Shown here one piece after another: positions 29,401 through 44,400 of a stretch of DNA of 64,000 bases; positions within the stretch are counted from its first letter, which is position 1; each line of letters starts with the position of its first letter. Made by a program: the position numbers and the translations under genes. The notes beneath the pieces were generated by a model. It saw only the letters and a list, made by a program, of their open reading frames with translations, ran no database searches and was not told the DNA's origin. The stretch covers positions 13,470,038-13,534,037 of the forward strand of contig OZ038322.1 of NCBI GenBank assembly GCA_964035795.1, given 5' to 3'. Source of the DNA: Pterobdella sp. o SKG-2022. Its lineage: Eukaryota; Annelida; Clitellata; Hirudinida; Piscicolidae.

Positions 29401-32400
29401 TTCTTTTAAAATTGGGTGACTTACAAATTAAATTTTAAAGATATTCGAAATATCGCTTTTAGAAGACTAACCAGCACTTATTCTACGTCAACTACTCTGC
29501 ATGTGAACATTTTTTAAAACCAATTAGGCGAATACATTCGAAAATTCTATTGAAAACTTACTTTTTTGAGAACAACTTCATTATATGGCTTCTACAATTT
29601 TTACTTTTTCACCCTGAAAAACTGTAAATGGGTTTGCAAAATTTTTCCAAATAATTGGTTATTAATGTAAATAATTTTCCTTCATAGTGAATTTCAAAAA
29701 CATTGTTTAAATAGCTTTATTTTGTAGTATTGAAATCATCAAATACAACAGAGGCAAAAGTTGTTACCAATGTCTTCTGATGCTCAGCCGACATCCCAAC
29801 CTCATCCAGTACAGGGAATGTAAGCCACTCTTCAAAAAAATTCATAATTTTATTGATCTTATCTATAAAATGAATATTTAACAAAATTATTTTGAACGAA
29901 TGTTAGACTTTCAATTCATAGTTTATCTAAGTATACTTCATCTTAAAAATATTCTTTTTGGCAGCTTTTTGTTTGTCGGCGGAATACAAAGCAACCATTT
30001 GTAGTCGGATAAGAGTCGAAACTCAATTTAACATTTTAGTCAGAGGTAAGAAAAAATTATATTTTCACGAGTTTGTAAAAATGCAAAAAATAGTTTTTCG
30101 TTCAGTTATTTAAACAAAAACTTTTTTCTGGTATAAAAATCATTGCTACACATTTCAAAATTCCGTTATATTGAATCAATCAGTTGAGAAATGAATAGTA
30201 TGTGTGTTAGATTAGTTTATCAAACAAAAAAGACTGATAGAAAGCTCTTTTTATCTATCTTTCCTTCACTCATGCAAATATTAATCTATAATTCAATCAA
30301 TTGAGCAGCACATCAATCACACTGCCTACATTGAAATTTATTGTTCAGTCAATCATAAAATTGTTCAGCCACTACATTAATACATTCTCCAATCTCTCAA
30401 TCAGCCAACCAAGCAAACTATAAAAACAATTGCTATTAAAAGATTATTAAAATACGTATCAAAAACCTTGAATCGTTTTGAATCAAGGTTTGTTACAAAA
30501 GGTCTTAAGCATGAATCCATTTTTAACAAAAAATATCAAAAAATTTAACCTCTGAACCTTCCACACACAGATCCAGCTATACCGATAAGCTGCCCTTTTA
30601 AGGGAGCATTTTATTTTGACTACAACGACAGAGATAATGATTTTTGTGGACAGTCTATTTCGTATGCTAAACCTTGCGTAGGCACCTCGAAATACCAATT
30701 CCACTTCAAACATTGCTCCAATCTCACTTATCTCAATCAAAAAGGTTGCATTCAATTATTAAGGTTTATGTGTAGTTTTGCAAAAATCTCAAAAGATTTC
30801 TATAAGCAGTGTGTTCAAATTGATTTATTCAGTATTAAGTTGAATTCATTATCAACTATAATGAACTAAATCGCGGTGATAGAATTTTCATTCTTTTAAT
30901 CAAAATAAAATGGTTGGAAAGTAAAAGTGTAAACATACTAAAGCTAAAAAAAATTCCAAATAGAAATTTATGGATATAAAGTTACATAAAGGAAAATCGT
31001 ATTAAATGAAACTGGCATTACACGCAAGAAGTCTCCCGGTGTTAAAATGAGTCGAAGTGGGAGGTGTTTTAGGCTTTAACATTCGAGTTTGACATATTCT
31101 CTGTCGTTCTAAAATGTCTAATAGTGGCTTCCTTCAGCGGAAAAAGAAAAATTCAGAGCTTTGTAAAAGATTTTTTGAGTATTTTTAAAAATTTTCGAGA
31201 TGAATTATATGAAGGAATATTGAAAGTTTCGAAATTTTTCAAATAAGGCTTTAAAATAATGGTATCTGGCCATTTTGAAGTCATACTTCAAAACTCATTA
31301 CAATCTCTTATCTACAATCTAGCTTCGCCTCTGATGAACACAACATCTCCCCGCTTTCCTCACTCTTCATGTGTTATCCTATCTCACATCTCCAAAGCTT
31401 CTTCGAAGCAGCCCACAACACGGATCTTCCGAGTGACTTTTATGGCAACTCATTCTTATTTTATTCATCCTAACATTTATAGGCCCGAGTTTCTTTTTTT
31501 CAAATTTAATTTTCAAATCAAATTTTCCAAATGGAAGTAGTTAAAAGAAAGTTTTTTTAAAAATGATTTATATTTTTTTATCTTCGATCGCATAATAAGT
31601 CGTGCTGGAAAATTAATGGAGATGATACATATAAAACTTTTTAAAAAAATTTTTAATTTGTTAAAGCTCACAACTTTCGATTTTTTTATTTCCTATTCGA
31701 AAAAAGTCAAATATTAATTCACTAAACTTCTTTATAATGATGTAATTTAGCTCACTGCAAACTAAATGAAGTTTTTTTGTACTTTAAAAATATCTAATTT
31801 GTTATTCATTGTGGGGGACTACGCTAGCGTTAAATTATTTAAAAACTGGCTACACCGTTATACTCCAGTCGGTTTTTTAAAGTATGAAAAAAATTTCATT
31901 TTTTAGATAAAAAAGTCATAAAGCTTAAGAATCATTTTTATTTATGAGTTTCATGCCGCCTTATCCCTTATTTTATACATCCACCAACCGTGCTTCACAT
32001 TTTAATTTTACTATAATCTTTGACTCTAAGTTTTCTTTAAAAATCTCACAATAAACTTTCTGTATTATAAACTCAATAAAGATTTCTAATGCTACAGTAA
32101 TTTTGTTTATAATATTCAACAACCATTGCTTGAATTTTTTAGACCCAAGAAGATTCATTAGGATTTTTCATTACCACTCACCTGGTGGTTGTTTTGTGCA
32201 TATATTGAAAAGCTCTAAAATTCAAACCACATAAATTTGATTTTATTGTTTTCTCGACTAAAATTTTTATAAGTACCTTTTTGTGTTGTCATAAAGGATA
32301 AATTCATTCAATATAATTATGGCTTGAAGATGTTACTTCGAATGAAAATGAAAACTGAAAGTTTTTCAAGCTTTGAAATTTCTTTAGAACCTTAGTATTG

Positions 32401-35400
32401 GCTTAAAAATATTTAAAAACACATTAATTTGAAAAAGACCAATTCAATATGTTTCAAAAACAAAAAATTTAATATTGAGGTCCCCATAAATGATGTTTTT
32501 ATTTAAAAATCATTAATTTCCCTTCATACAATGTTTTTAAAAACTTTTCCTTCAAAGTATTTTCACAATTTTTCATTTTTAAATATTTTTTAGTCAATAA
32601 AATACTAAATGACTAGTGAATATTTTCTCAAAAAAACTAAAATACAATTATTAGAATGAAGTTTGTCTTATATACAAAATTTCAAACACTTCATATTTCA
32701 GTTTGAATCTAAATTGAAAACCCAAAAATTCTTTATGATTAAAGCTTCCAATTTGTTTAAATAAAAACTAAATTTAAAATTGTCATTCAAAAATTGAGCC
32801 ATTTCATGTTAACTTAGACAAAAAATAATTTCAAGTCAAATATCAAAAAACTTCGATGAAATTTGCGAATGAAATAGCTGGGCATCATGAGTGAAAGATA
32901 GATGTTGACGTGTTTAAAAATTAATAAATTTATTCTAATCTGCTTTTAAATCCGCTCAAATTGAATTTTTCAAACTTTTTGAAAAAAATATTCCTTGATT
33001 TGAACAAAATTTGAATATTTATTCAGGTATTTTGGCTAGAAGAACAGCTCAATAGCATCATATTTTCAAACTAAACTTATTTTCAAAAGAATTTTACATT
33101 CAGGTTTCATTTCACTAATTTTTTACTAATTCACTTGAATATGAAAAAAAAATTTGGAAATCACGAGTTATCATTAATTAGCATGAGGAATGTTTTATAA
33201 GTGTGACTTCATGTGGTGAAAAGCAGGATAAACTCAATTATTTTGGAATTTTTGCAACATTTTTAAAATTATTATTTAAAACTTTTTTTAAAATTTTTTA
33301 AAACTTTATCATATAAAAGTTTTTCAACAAAAATGCAAGATTTAAAAGAAATGATTTGAAAAAAATTTCTAGGCTGGTAATTCCTACAGAGATTGATCAA
33401 TATAAATCCAGTATAAATATTTATAAAATTAAGAATGAAGTTTTTTGAAAATAAAATTTTTTTTGCTTTTTTCATTGGAAATAATAACTACTCAACTGTA
33501 ATGAATGAATGTATTAAAAATGAAAGAGACAAACTAAAACGAAAAATGTGGATTTTTGTCATTAAAAAAAATGAATTTAAAGATGGTTAAGAGCTCTCAA
33601 AAAAAGAAAAGAATTTGAATAAGAAAAATCTAACAATATGGCAAAGATAATATTTAAAATGTTCCATATTTTCACCTGAATAATGACTGTTGAAAACATG
33701 CATAAAAGCATCACCGAGTCTCAAACGTGAAACAACTCTGTAATGGAATGCCATGCATAACTAAAAGGTATGCTGAAATAGTGCTAAGTAAAGCCAGGCG
33801 TGAAAAGATGAAAACATATGTTATTCAATTACTCGCTGTTCGTCATTATCACTTTCATTTTTATTCACCGTTATAACGATTGATGTCGTGTGTTATTAGT
33901 ACACTTTAGAATTGTGAAAGCGGCGACAAATCTCATTATTAAATACCCCTACTCGTTTACTTTTAGTCTTATGTTTGCTTTTCTCAATTTTCAATTCTCT
34001 TCTATTTTCAAAGCTGGTGTAAAATTTTCATGTGATATTTGATTAAAAAACTATAAAAATACATAGCTATTAATGAAAAAGTGTATTAATAGGGAATTAT
34101 GACATTGCGCGATATGAATAATTCAAGATTAATTTTTCGAAAACCACCGACGAATTGGATGTCTTTTTAGCTATATTTCATGCTGCTCAAGTTTTTCAAA
34201 TTAATTATTTAAAAATTTTCAAGCTGTAAAATCAAATTAAAAGTAGCTTTTTAGGTATTTAGAGTTAAAAATAATTATTTAAAATTCAAGATTTCCAATT
34301 AATTTTAAATGATTAGACATTTGAGCCAACTTTCAGACTTAGAAATTATTTTTGAAAAATCATTTGTGAAAATTTTTGAATAAAATATAAAAAAGCTGAT
34401 GAATTAGGACAAGGTTTGGATAAGGAAGTTACCCACAAGCCTTGATATTTGTGGCATTTTGATTTTTCAGCGGTTTCAGAAGCAGAGCCCTATTCTTTGG
34501 AACAGGAAATAATATGGGACTTGGAGAAAGAATTGACGATCGTAGAGTTCCAGACCAAACATTTGTCATGCTTCCACGGAAAAGTTGTAATGTTATCTGG
34601 ATGACGACCGTCGTCCCTGTCGAGCTATGTTGGTTCGAGGATGCAAGACAAACCAATCTTACCCAGACACTTCTTGACTATGGAATTAATTTCCACATGT
34701 CTTGGGAGTCTGCCTTTGTTCAGACGACATGAAAGGCCATGATAACTTTTCGGGTCTGTTTTTACGCCGCACTTACAAGGGCACGTAGAGACGCAAGAGA
34801 TGTTAGCCCCTACTCGGAGTGCAAACCCCACCCGGAGTTTCTCAGCACCTAGAAAATTTCCCAAAGCGGGAATTGGCATAACTTCCGGCCACGCAGCGGA
34901 GTGTGCTGACAACAACAAGAAGGCAACAGCGGTCCCACTGGTCTGCGTCCACAAGCAAATCATTGAAAGCGACCTCGCACAAAAGTTCATCCTATTTCCA
35001 TTGGCTTCCTAAAAGATCTAATGGCGCAACTCCGTAATGATTCCCTGGCTAATACGACGTCACGATCACTCTCTTGAAGATCATCGGACTCATGAACGTC
35101 GAGAATAGATGAAAGGAGAAGCCGAACGAGACTCGAAGATGCATATGAGGTGAAGAGGAAGCATAGCAACGATAGGGCTTGCACTGATCTAAAACCTAAA
35201 CCACCAAAGCGTTTAGGAAAAGATACTTGCTTCCAGCTTTTGTCAGACAGGGAGCACTGGAAATAGATGAGAGAGCAGCATGAATGATAGTGTCAAACTC
35301 CAATAATATCAAGGGCTCAACAAAAGTAGCACAATAGAGTACAATGTTTGAAGCATTCTAGCCTCAAGTTTACGCCACTACTTACTTAAAATATATATAT

Positions 35401-38400
35401 TTATATTGGAAATTGATTTAACTTGGAATTCAATTTGAAATTTTATACACTTTTTTTTTAAATCAGACGTTTTCGCTAGTTTTAAACTTTTTGTAACTGC
35501 TCATTCCGTGAATCTTCCCGGATTCCGTGATGTCCCTTTATTTCCGTGAACATCTTTTTCAATAAAATTCAGAAATCAACGCTGAAAAAAAAATTTGAAT
35601 AATTAGTAAAAATTACTCATTATTTGAAGAAATTATATGAAACTCAAAAAAAGCCCAATAAAAAAACCCTACCTTCTTGATAGGACTTGATTTTATTCAT
35701 GCAAAAATATTTCGTTTGAGTTCATTCAACTTTTGAGTTTTTTTTTTTTTTTGAAAAAGTTTTACTTCATCGTACATCGGTTGAAAAAAAAGTGAAAAAA
35801 TGAACTAGAATTTACGACAATTGAAATCCAAATACTAGGTTTTTAAACTTCAAATATCTAACTTGTTCATCCTCAAAGCTTTCTAATGAGTTTTTTATTT
35901 ACTGCATGTGTTTGTACAATAAGTAAGAGCCTTGAAAAGTTATCGATATTGAAGAAAATAATGTTTTAGTATGTTTTGAGTTGAAGTATTGTTGAAATAT
36001 AAAGAGACTCACCCAACATTTATTAATGGTTCATTTGGCTTTTTGATCAAACAATGAAAATTTCAACTTTTCAAAAACATATTATATTGAGGAAAGTTTG
36101 AGGATTGAAATAAATGAAAAATTCATAGTTAAAAATTCAGTTAATAACTATATTGCCTTTTATTGATATTGGATGAACATAGTTTTTAATTTTTTTGACG
36201 AAATTTATGTTTAAAAAATTAAAAAACTCATATTCGTTTACACGCTTAAACATATATAAAAACATATATCGAATACTAATTCATTTTTCATCAACGCTTC
36301 GCACATGTTCTTTCTCAAAATTGTGCGATTTGGTTAAAAACCTGGTGAAATTATTGAAGTCCATTTTTGTATGATTTTCACATAAAATTTTGAATTTCAA
36401 AAGACTATTGGGTGTTAGACAACTAGGAATTATTTATGAGATTAACAATGCCAAATACCGACTAGATATTATCATTTAACCTTTGAAATCTAATACAAGT
36501 TATTTATTAGCAATTTTCATAAAATTTTAGATAGATGCGTGTTTTCACTTATAATTTTTGGAGAAGAATTTTTTATCGAAGGAATTTGCTAGAACCAGAT
36601 TCACATATTTCCATCAATCAACTCTTGCCTTTGGTGAAACCATTTGCAACAAAGTTGATAATATTTCATTTTGCTCACTTGAAATTGAAATCCGTTTGTC
36701 ATTAGGTTAAAACGCATTAAAAAAATTGAATGTAATTTGAAATAGTTTTTAAACTTTTCATTTTTTCGAAGAAGCAGATGTGTGGAATGGAAAAATGAAA
36801 AACTTGATTTCAACTGATGAATACAAAATTATCTCATAACACAAGCTACTCTTTATTAAATTCTTTCCAATTTAAACTAACGTATTCGATTAATTTTCTT
36901 TCATCAATAAAACACCTATAGATGGAAAGCTCGTCAACTTGAAATCTCAATAAAAAGGAATAAAAATATGAGTAGCTACAATTTATTATTTGTACAACTG
37001 CGCTTTACAGCATGAATAATGAATGTTTCAATTCCAAATGTATTGATTTATAATATTTTTTAACACTCCCTATAACTTCACTCAAAAGAAGCTTTTTAAG
37101 TAATTTTAAATTATTATTTATACCAAATGAATATTTCAAATTCATCTGTTTGGCTTGAATTTATTGTCATACATTATCTAATCAATGTTGTAATGAATAT
37201 ATACTGCTGAGGCTTTTTGAAACTCTGTCTTATACATTATTGTTTCTGTTACAAGTTGAACTATTTTAAACAAAATGAGCGTGAAAAAATACTGAAAGTC
37301 CTTTCTACTATGCAATTATTTGGATGTGGAATCTTCGGAGAATATTATTTTTGCAAAAGTAATATGGGATTTTAAAATAATATGAAATTTTAAAATGATT
37401 TAAAGTGAAAAAAATTTTTTAGAAAAAGATTTAAAATTTTTCTGAGCCATGAAACCTTTGTAAAAACCTTTGAGTTCATTTCAGAACTTCAAAGTTATTG
37501 TTTTCAAACTTAAAAGCTAGCACTTTAATTTTTTAACAAAAAAATTGTTTAAGCTTTAAACTTGAAAAGAAAAGTTAAATTGAAAGTTTGACATTGCAAA
37601 ATTTTTGAGTTATTGTCAATATAAACATTTTCATCTCTATCAGGTTCTGAAATTATCTGATGGTTTCAAAATTGTTAATTTAAAAACTTTGTTAAAACTC
37701 TTATAAAATGTTAAAACACATATTTATTTTATTTTATATAAAATTCAAAGAAATAATAACTTCCATGAATAAATTTTTTCTCTGAAAAGTATCTAGATCA
37801 TAAGAGCAGTACTATTTGAAGAGCATAATGGTTGTTTGATGAATTTTCTTTTGTCACTTTCTCGCGTATTATCCAGGTTAACAATTTATCTTTCATGCCT
37901 TCTATTGTAACTTAAATTTACTCTCTTTATTTATGTTTTACTTATAAAATTTTACCATAAATATTAAACTATTACTCATGTACTTTTTTATTAAAAAGTT
38001 TCATTTATTTAAAAAAATTTTTCGTTTTTCATTCAAAACGTTCACATGAAAATTCCATTTATTATGTTTTTAATCTTGTAATTCTAGTTTGTATTCTATC
38101 TAAATGTGAGTACTTTCATCAATAAATCATTTCAGCTTTTGGATCATATTTTTACTCTTAAATGCTCCATATACTAAGAAAAAACACTTTCAATATAAGC
38201 GGCAATGTATTGAAAAGAATCCTAACATTGATGCTAATTTATAGGATTACACAAGTGTGCGAAGACTACATTTTTAATTAGCTAAACCAACAAATATGTA
38301 TTAAAAGATGATGTTTTTAAATAAATTTCCTTATAATGCTTGAATAAGACTGCATTTAATAATTTTATTTCACAAATGTTTGTATGAAGAATGTGAAGAA

Positions 38401-41400
38401 AAATTTTCTTTAGTTACATTTTACTTGAAAGAATATAAAACGTGAATGGTTTCAGATTTAGAAATGGAGTGTTTGGCAACGTGGAAAGACGGATCTAGTC
38501 TGTTGTTATATACAAAAGTTTCATCCACGGATATCGACAACAAATATCAATACCGTTGTGTTGTAAGCATCTGAAATTTTCAAAAAATGAATTTCATTTT
38601 CAATCGATTTTTGAATACTTTTCAAAACGAGAAAAAAATTTAATTTTTTTAAGTAATGTTTTCTCGATTAAATCCTCAACAAAACTTCAAAAAATAAATA
38701 TTAACAAATAAATTCTGTAAAAGTGGTATTAAAATGCAAATACATCCAATCAGAACTACGAAATAGACAACAATACCATGAAAATGTCTATAAGCACGGA
38801 TGCTTCATGCCTGGGTCTCAACAGCTACCGGGATGGAAGGGTTGTTCTCGACCTCATAAGAGGTACTCCATTTGATATAATTATTCACAAATTCTAGTTG
38901 AATTGGTTGATTTATTTTCTACTTCGTTTTTTACTTTACAAGAGCGTTCGTATTGCATTTTATTGTATTTGAAGGTTTTAATTGATCATTTTGATCGAAA
39001 GTTTAGCCTTTTTATGGCTTCTCTGTCAATTCTTCTACCAAAATATCTTTAAAAAATGACATAACTTTTTGATGTCAAAATATTGTACTTTTGAAATAAA
39101 AAACGCCAAATTTGTTTTAAATGAGAAATTTTTAAAATAAAGGCACTTTTAATGTTTATATTAAATTTGCAGCCGATACTTTTAAAAGTTTTTTAATTAC
39201 ATAATTCTTTTGCTACAAAGTTCTTAAAGTGTTCAAAAATTGTTCACTTTCAAATTCCATTTTTTTCAAAAACGATTCAGAATTTTCAAGTTTCATCATA
39301 AAACCGCTAAAAGACTAAATTGGTTGGTATAATGGCGGAATTGAAGAGTTTTAAAAGGAATAGTGCTTGTAGTAAAGGGATTCTAATACTTTAACACGCT
39401 TTTCCAACAATTTTAAAAAATAAAACTTGGATAAAGATAAATTGTTTCAAATAAAGTTTTGAGTTATATGTTTCAAAAGATTCATTGAAAACCTTAAAAG
39501 CAACATGAAGTATCTGAATAAATAAACCCAAAGTTATTTTATGCTTAATAAAAATTTTTTTTTTATGATATGATTTTTATTGTTCCTTTGCCGTCATTTT
39601 TCTGGTTTTGTTAGAGTTAAATTGGGTTTGAAATTGAGTTTGTGAAACATTTTTGTAATGTAGTAGTTATTAGTTTGGCTGTGAAAAATGCTCAAATAAT
39701 ATCCTAAAAATATGTTCAAGTATTTCTACTTTTTTTTCAAATTAAACTTCAAAGTAAACCTGAATAGTAAATAAAATAAAATTTTTGTAGATTATTTAAA
39801 GTGAAGAAAAAACTAAATTCAAAAGTATTTTAAATAATGACAATAAAAAATTCATTCAAAAATTCTAAGTAGAATTTAAAACACTTGTTGTTTCATTCCC
39901 CTCGGACGAAAATGAATCTAAAAAAAGAAAAATTTGAAAAAATAATGGCCAAATGAAATTGATGCCCCTTGAAGGACAAGTAAGACGATAATGGAGTTGA
40001 TGATAATCAGGCGCTAGGATGATGAATCGTCATGGGCTGCGGAAATAGGAAGTCGTGCAAGAATAACTTTTTTAAGTGAATTAGATAAAAATGTCCATAA
40101 TGCAAAACTTTTTAAATGTTAAAACACCGGTGTTGGAAAGTTTTGAAACAAAAGCTGATAACAAATGGTTGGGTGAAACTGTATTAAATTGATGGATGAA
40201 TAAAGAAACGTATTAATAGTTAGGATTATCCCATTATTTTTTATGTTATAAAACTTTTGAAATAATGGAGTAATTTTAGTTATAAATGAGTTATGAAAAT
40301 GACTTATCTCATGGTACTCTGCTTTGATATTGCTTTCCAGGATGAGGTAGTGAACGATCTTTGAATATGAAGACAAAAGCCTTCAATACACTTTTCGAAT
40401 TTCTCTTTCTCATATTCTAAATAATAATTCCTTCAAAGCAAGAATTTCACTATAATGGAAAATCATGAGGAATCTTTACTTTCATATGAAAATCAAATTC
40501 ATATTAGATAAATATTTGATATTATCAATTTAGTCAATTATAAAGGGCACTTCTAAACAACTATTAAGCTATAATTTCATTAAACTTTTTCATAGTGTCT
40601 TTTAGTTTGTTGAGTTTTTAGAAAATGTTAAAAAAAATATCTGTAATTGATTTTGCATAAGTGTCAAATTTAAATCATGAGCCATATTTACAACATGCAA
40701 ATATAATGAAAATGACACCTTCATACTTGCCAAGTAAATTTTCAATAATTTTCTTTAAAACCCGTCAACAAATAAATTTCTTATATTCAAACACCCATCT
40801 AATCAGATTCATTTGGCTGGCCTCTTCCCTCTTGTTACTTCCCTGATTGGCTGACCAACAAAACATGGAAAGATTTAGATAACAAGCGATTTTTAAAATT
40901 CGAACAAGAGAAGCATACAATTTTTGAATTCCTTAACCGCAAAAGAAGAGAGATTTTACAAGGAGAACATAAATGTGTGGGATTGATGGCAAATGAGAAG
41001 AATGTCAAAGTGGTATTCAAGGTCTTCACCACGCATATCTGGTGATTTATGATGGGTGGCATAGTCATAAAAACAGAATAAGATAATGAAAACGTTGCTA
41101 TTATTTTTCATGCTAATGATTTTTTCTTTTTCATATTCATTTATGCTTAATATATGTGATTTATAAAGACGTAGCCGTCATTAAAAGCATATCGTCGATC
41201 TGATGCGGCAATATGTTCGTGCGTCAAATTGATTTCTATGTAATGTTTTATTACTTCAGTTCATTATATCAAAATTTTTATTGCCATCTTTATAAAACTC
41301 TAGGTTATTACTTTTCTGTTTCCATAAATGATTATGGCAAAAATTATATATATAAATTTTTGCGGATCCGTCATTATTTTTCTGATCATACCACGCAAAT

Positions 41401-44400
41401 ATTATAAAATTCCAAAAAATTCAGTTAATATGTTCAATAAATAATAAAATAGGCTCCTTTTTATAGGAGCAATAAAAAATATACTTCCATCAAAATATTG
41501 AACTGGTTTCAAAGTAAAAAAAATACATTAAAGCAGATGAGATTGATTCATAACATGGACCCTTCTTCATTTGGAATTAACTTCAAATTTTAACATTGAG
41601 AATCTTCTCCGTTGTTTTAATTAATTAGAAAATTTTCAAATTATGGGTATTTTCATTCGAAAAATCGCCATGAACCATGTTGTGTTGCATCAGTTGGCAC
41701 TGAAGAAACTTTATTCTGATATCTTACGATCTCATTTGACAACTTCATTCAATTTGAGACTCTCGGTGCTTTAGTACATAAAAAGTGAATTTCCAATATT
41801 GGCGTGTCATAAAACGTATCTTAACTAACGTCGTTACAAAACATCTATATAATATACATATTGATATATATAATATATACTAATGTATATAAAATATCTT
41901 ATAAAACAGTACATCAAAGCACCAATGTTTGAGAATGGTGAAAAGAGGGGACCACGTGGTAGAAATACAAAAAGGTTTGCATCTTAATTTATCATTCCCT
42001 TTTATTCAATTACTATGATTTCTTTCAGATCTAGTTTTTTTTTGTTTCAAGTTTTAAATAAAATTATTTTTTTTTTAATCAGAAATTAAATTTTCTATGG
42101 AAACCTGGTTCGTTGCGTATAAAGAGCTGCTCAAGATCTAAATTTATTACAAATGTTCCGAGATTAAATATTTGAAATTATGTATAGAAAATGAATTTTA
42201 AAAAGAGCTTTATTGCATTATATAAACTTAGAGAAGTAATAATACAAGTTTAATGCTCTTGTTCGCGAATCTCCCGTCCTTGTTGCTCAGCGTGAGGGTA
42301 GTGTAAATGTCTGCTTCGGTACTATTGGTCGATGCTTGGTGGTAAAATTGGCCATATTCAATTATGAATTTCATGATGTAGAGACAAAACTAAAGGAATA
42401 CAATCAATACAAAAAAAGTTTTAATGAATATGTAGTTCATGCTTTAATGATACTTTCTGCAGGCACTGTGTCCGACTTGGGGTCTGTTTCTCGCTGCATC
42501 ACTGACCATTACTTCCAAATCTATCTCGGTTTCATTGACATTCTATTTGAATTTATTATTGAAATTTCATCATTTGGGATTTTATTTCAATTTCTTACTA
42601 CCATCAAACCTAAGTAATCGTTGTAAATGGCAGCCAATTTCTTATAATGGCATAACAAAAAATATTCTCAAGCCTGTTGTGAGTGAAAATATGAATCATT
42701 AATTTAATGGCTTTGATAGTTTTAAATTCAGCATTAACCCGTTCAAAACCTGAAATATTTAAAGCCCTTTTTGATATAAAAGCACATAGACTTCCAAGCT
42801 TTCGTCTATAAAACTAAGCGAAATCCTCAAATAGTTTAAATCTCATCCTATTAATGATATCATCATCGGTTTGAATATTTGTTAAAATGAGAGGTTTTGA
42901 GAAATATTTCAAGACCATTGCTTTATTTATCATGATTTTCTTTTCCTAAAAATGAATATTTGATCATAAAAAGTCTTATGATCGTCTTTGGTGTCTTTTT
43001 AAATGATTGTTCATTGAGCTCTGTGATAAAAATTGCGATACATTTTCAATAAATTATCACTAATCGATAAAGTGAATATAATAAACGTATTAAGAAGCTA
43101 CAAAACGCGGTGTTTTTTATAACAAATCAATATATAATGAACATAAAGAAAAACTCATAATCTAGTCATTATTGTATAATTTGGGGGTCTGCAAAGTTAT
43201 TACTGAACATGGATAATAAATCATCCCCACTAGTTTAATTTTGCTTTGAAAACAATTAAATTGATGTTTCTTCTCAGAAAAACTCTTATACTCATAATTT
43301 TATATGCTCAATTTTTCATGAACCTTATCACGCTACTTCACAGCAAATGAAACCGTGGAAGAATCTCAATATTCTTCTTGTCCTATCTCTGGCACTTTCA
43401 TGTATAAAGAAGTCCCTCACGAAAATGACTACAAAAAGAAAAAACATCGGTTGAATAAATTAACTAACAGCATCGCTTATAGCACGAACAACAACAATTT
43501 TAATGCAAAGTCTAAAAAGGGAAACTCTATAATAGCAACAAAAATTATAAATCTTGATACTTCGAACAGAATATGCCAAATTACATTAAAAATTACATGC
43601 ACTAACTCAACAAAATTTGAGCTCAACTCTGAAAATTGCGGAAAAGACAAAAACGGTTTGTATTAGAGAAATTATGCATTTTTTCTGTGAATTAATTTGC
43701 GGGTATTTTTATAACACTGAAATGATAGATTACTACAATTATTTAAAATTATATTGTTATAGTAATTTTTATACTTCACTTGAGAATGCAGATTTTTAAA
43801 GCTTTGTGTTATTTTCTTATTTAAAATTTTCATTTGAATTTTTTTTAATGATTTTTTAGTCTGAATATATTTCATATATTATAGTATGCATACTTGTTTA
43901 TACCACCGAAGGGGCACTAACAGTTGCAATGAGGTGTTTGTGGTGGTGGAAATCTGAACAAAAAGTTTACTTCTTAGTTGGGCTACGTAGTCAAAATATA
44001 ACCAAATACAATCTTTGTTTTGTAAGTTTCGTAAAATATAATAACTTTTTTTAATCAAACTTTTCATTCATGAATTTCAAGTCACGTGAATTGCGTTTTA
44101 AAACTATTTTTAAAATCAAAAACAAAAATCAAATTTTTTCAAATGGAAGAAAAATATAAATCAACTTGAGCAAAATTTTAGAAACTTTTCAAAATCTAAA
44201 TCAATTTAAAAACCTTGTTTTTTTTTGAAAAAAATAATTTAATCATTCATTTTACAGAGTGCTTATTTAAAAGGCAACCAGACAGTGTTAATGGTGGATT
44301 CGGAATGTCACAGAGTGGCCAAGCTTTATGACATGGATCTGATGAATAAAAGATTTTTACAAATAAGTAAAAAACCTACATTATCTTAGATTTGTAGTTC

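Noticed and set aside
34514..35012. Plus-strand frames of 70-72 codons
   Set aside because: They are shadows of the minus-strand LINE fragment.
42336..42617. 93-codon frame as a coding exon of the Cys-rich gene
   Set aside because: Exons 41910-41974 and 43344-43655 already join in phase and follow the family motif order, and this frame shows no family motif.
43355..43666. 103-codon plus-strand frame as a free-standing small gene
   Set aside because: It is the internal exon 43344-43655 read past its GTTTGT donor into the intron.
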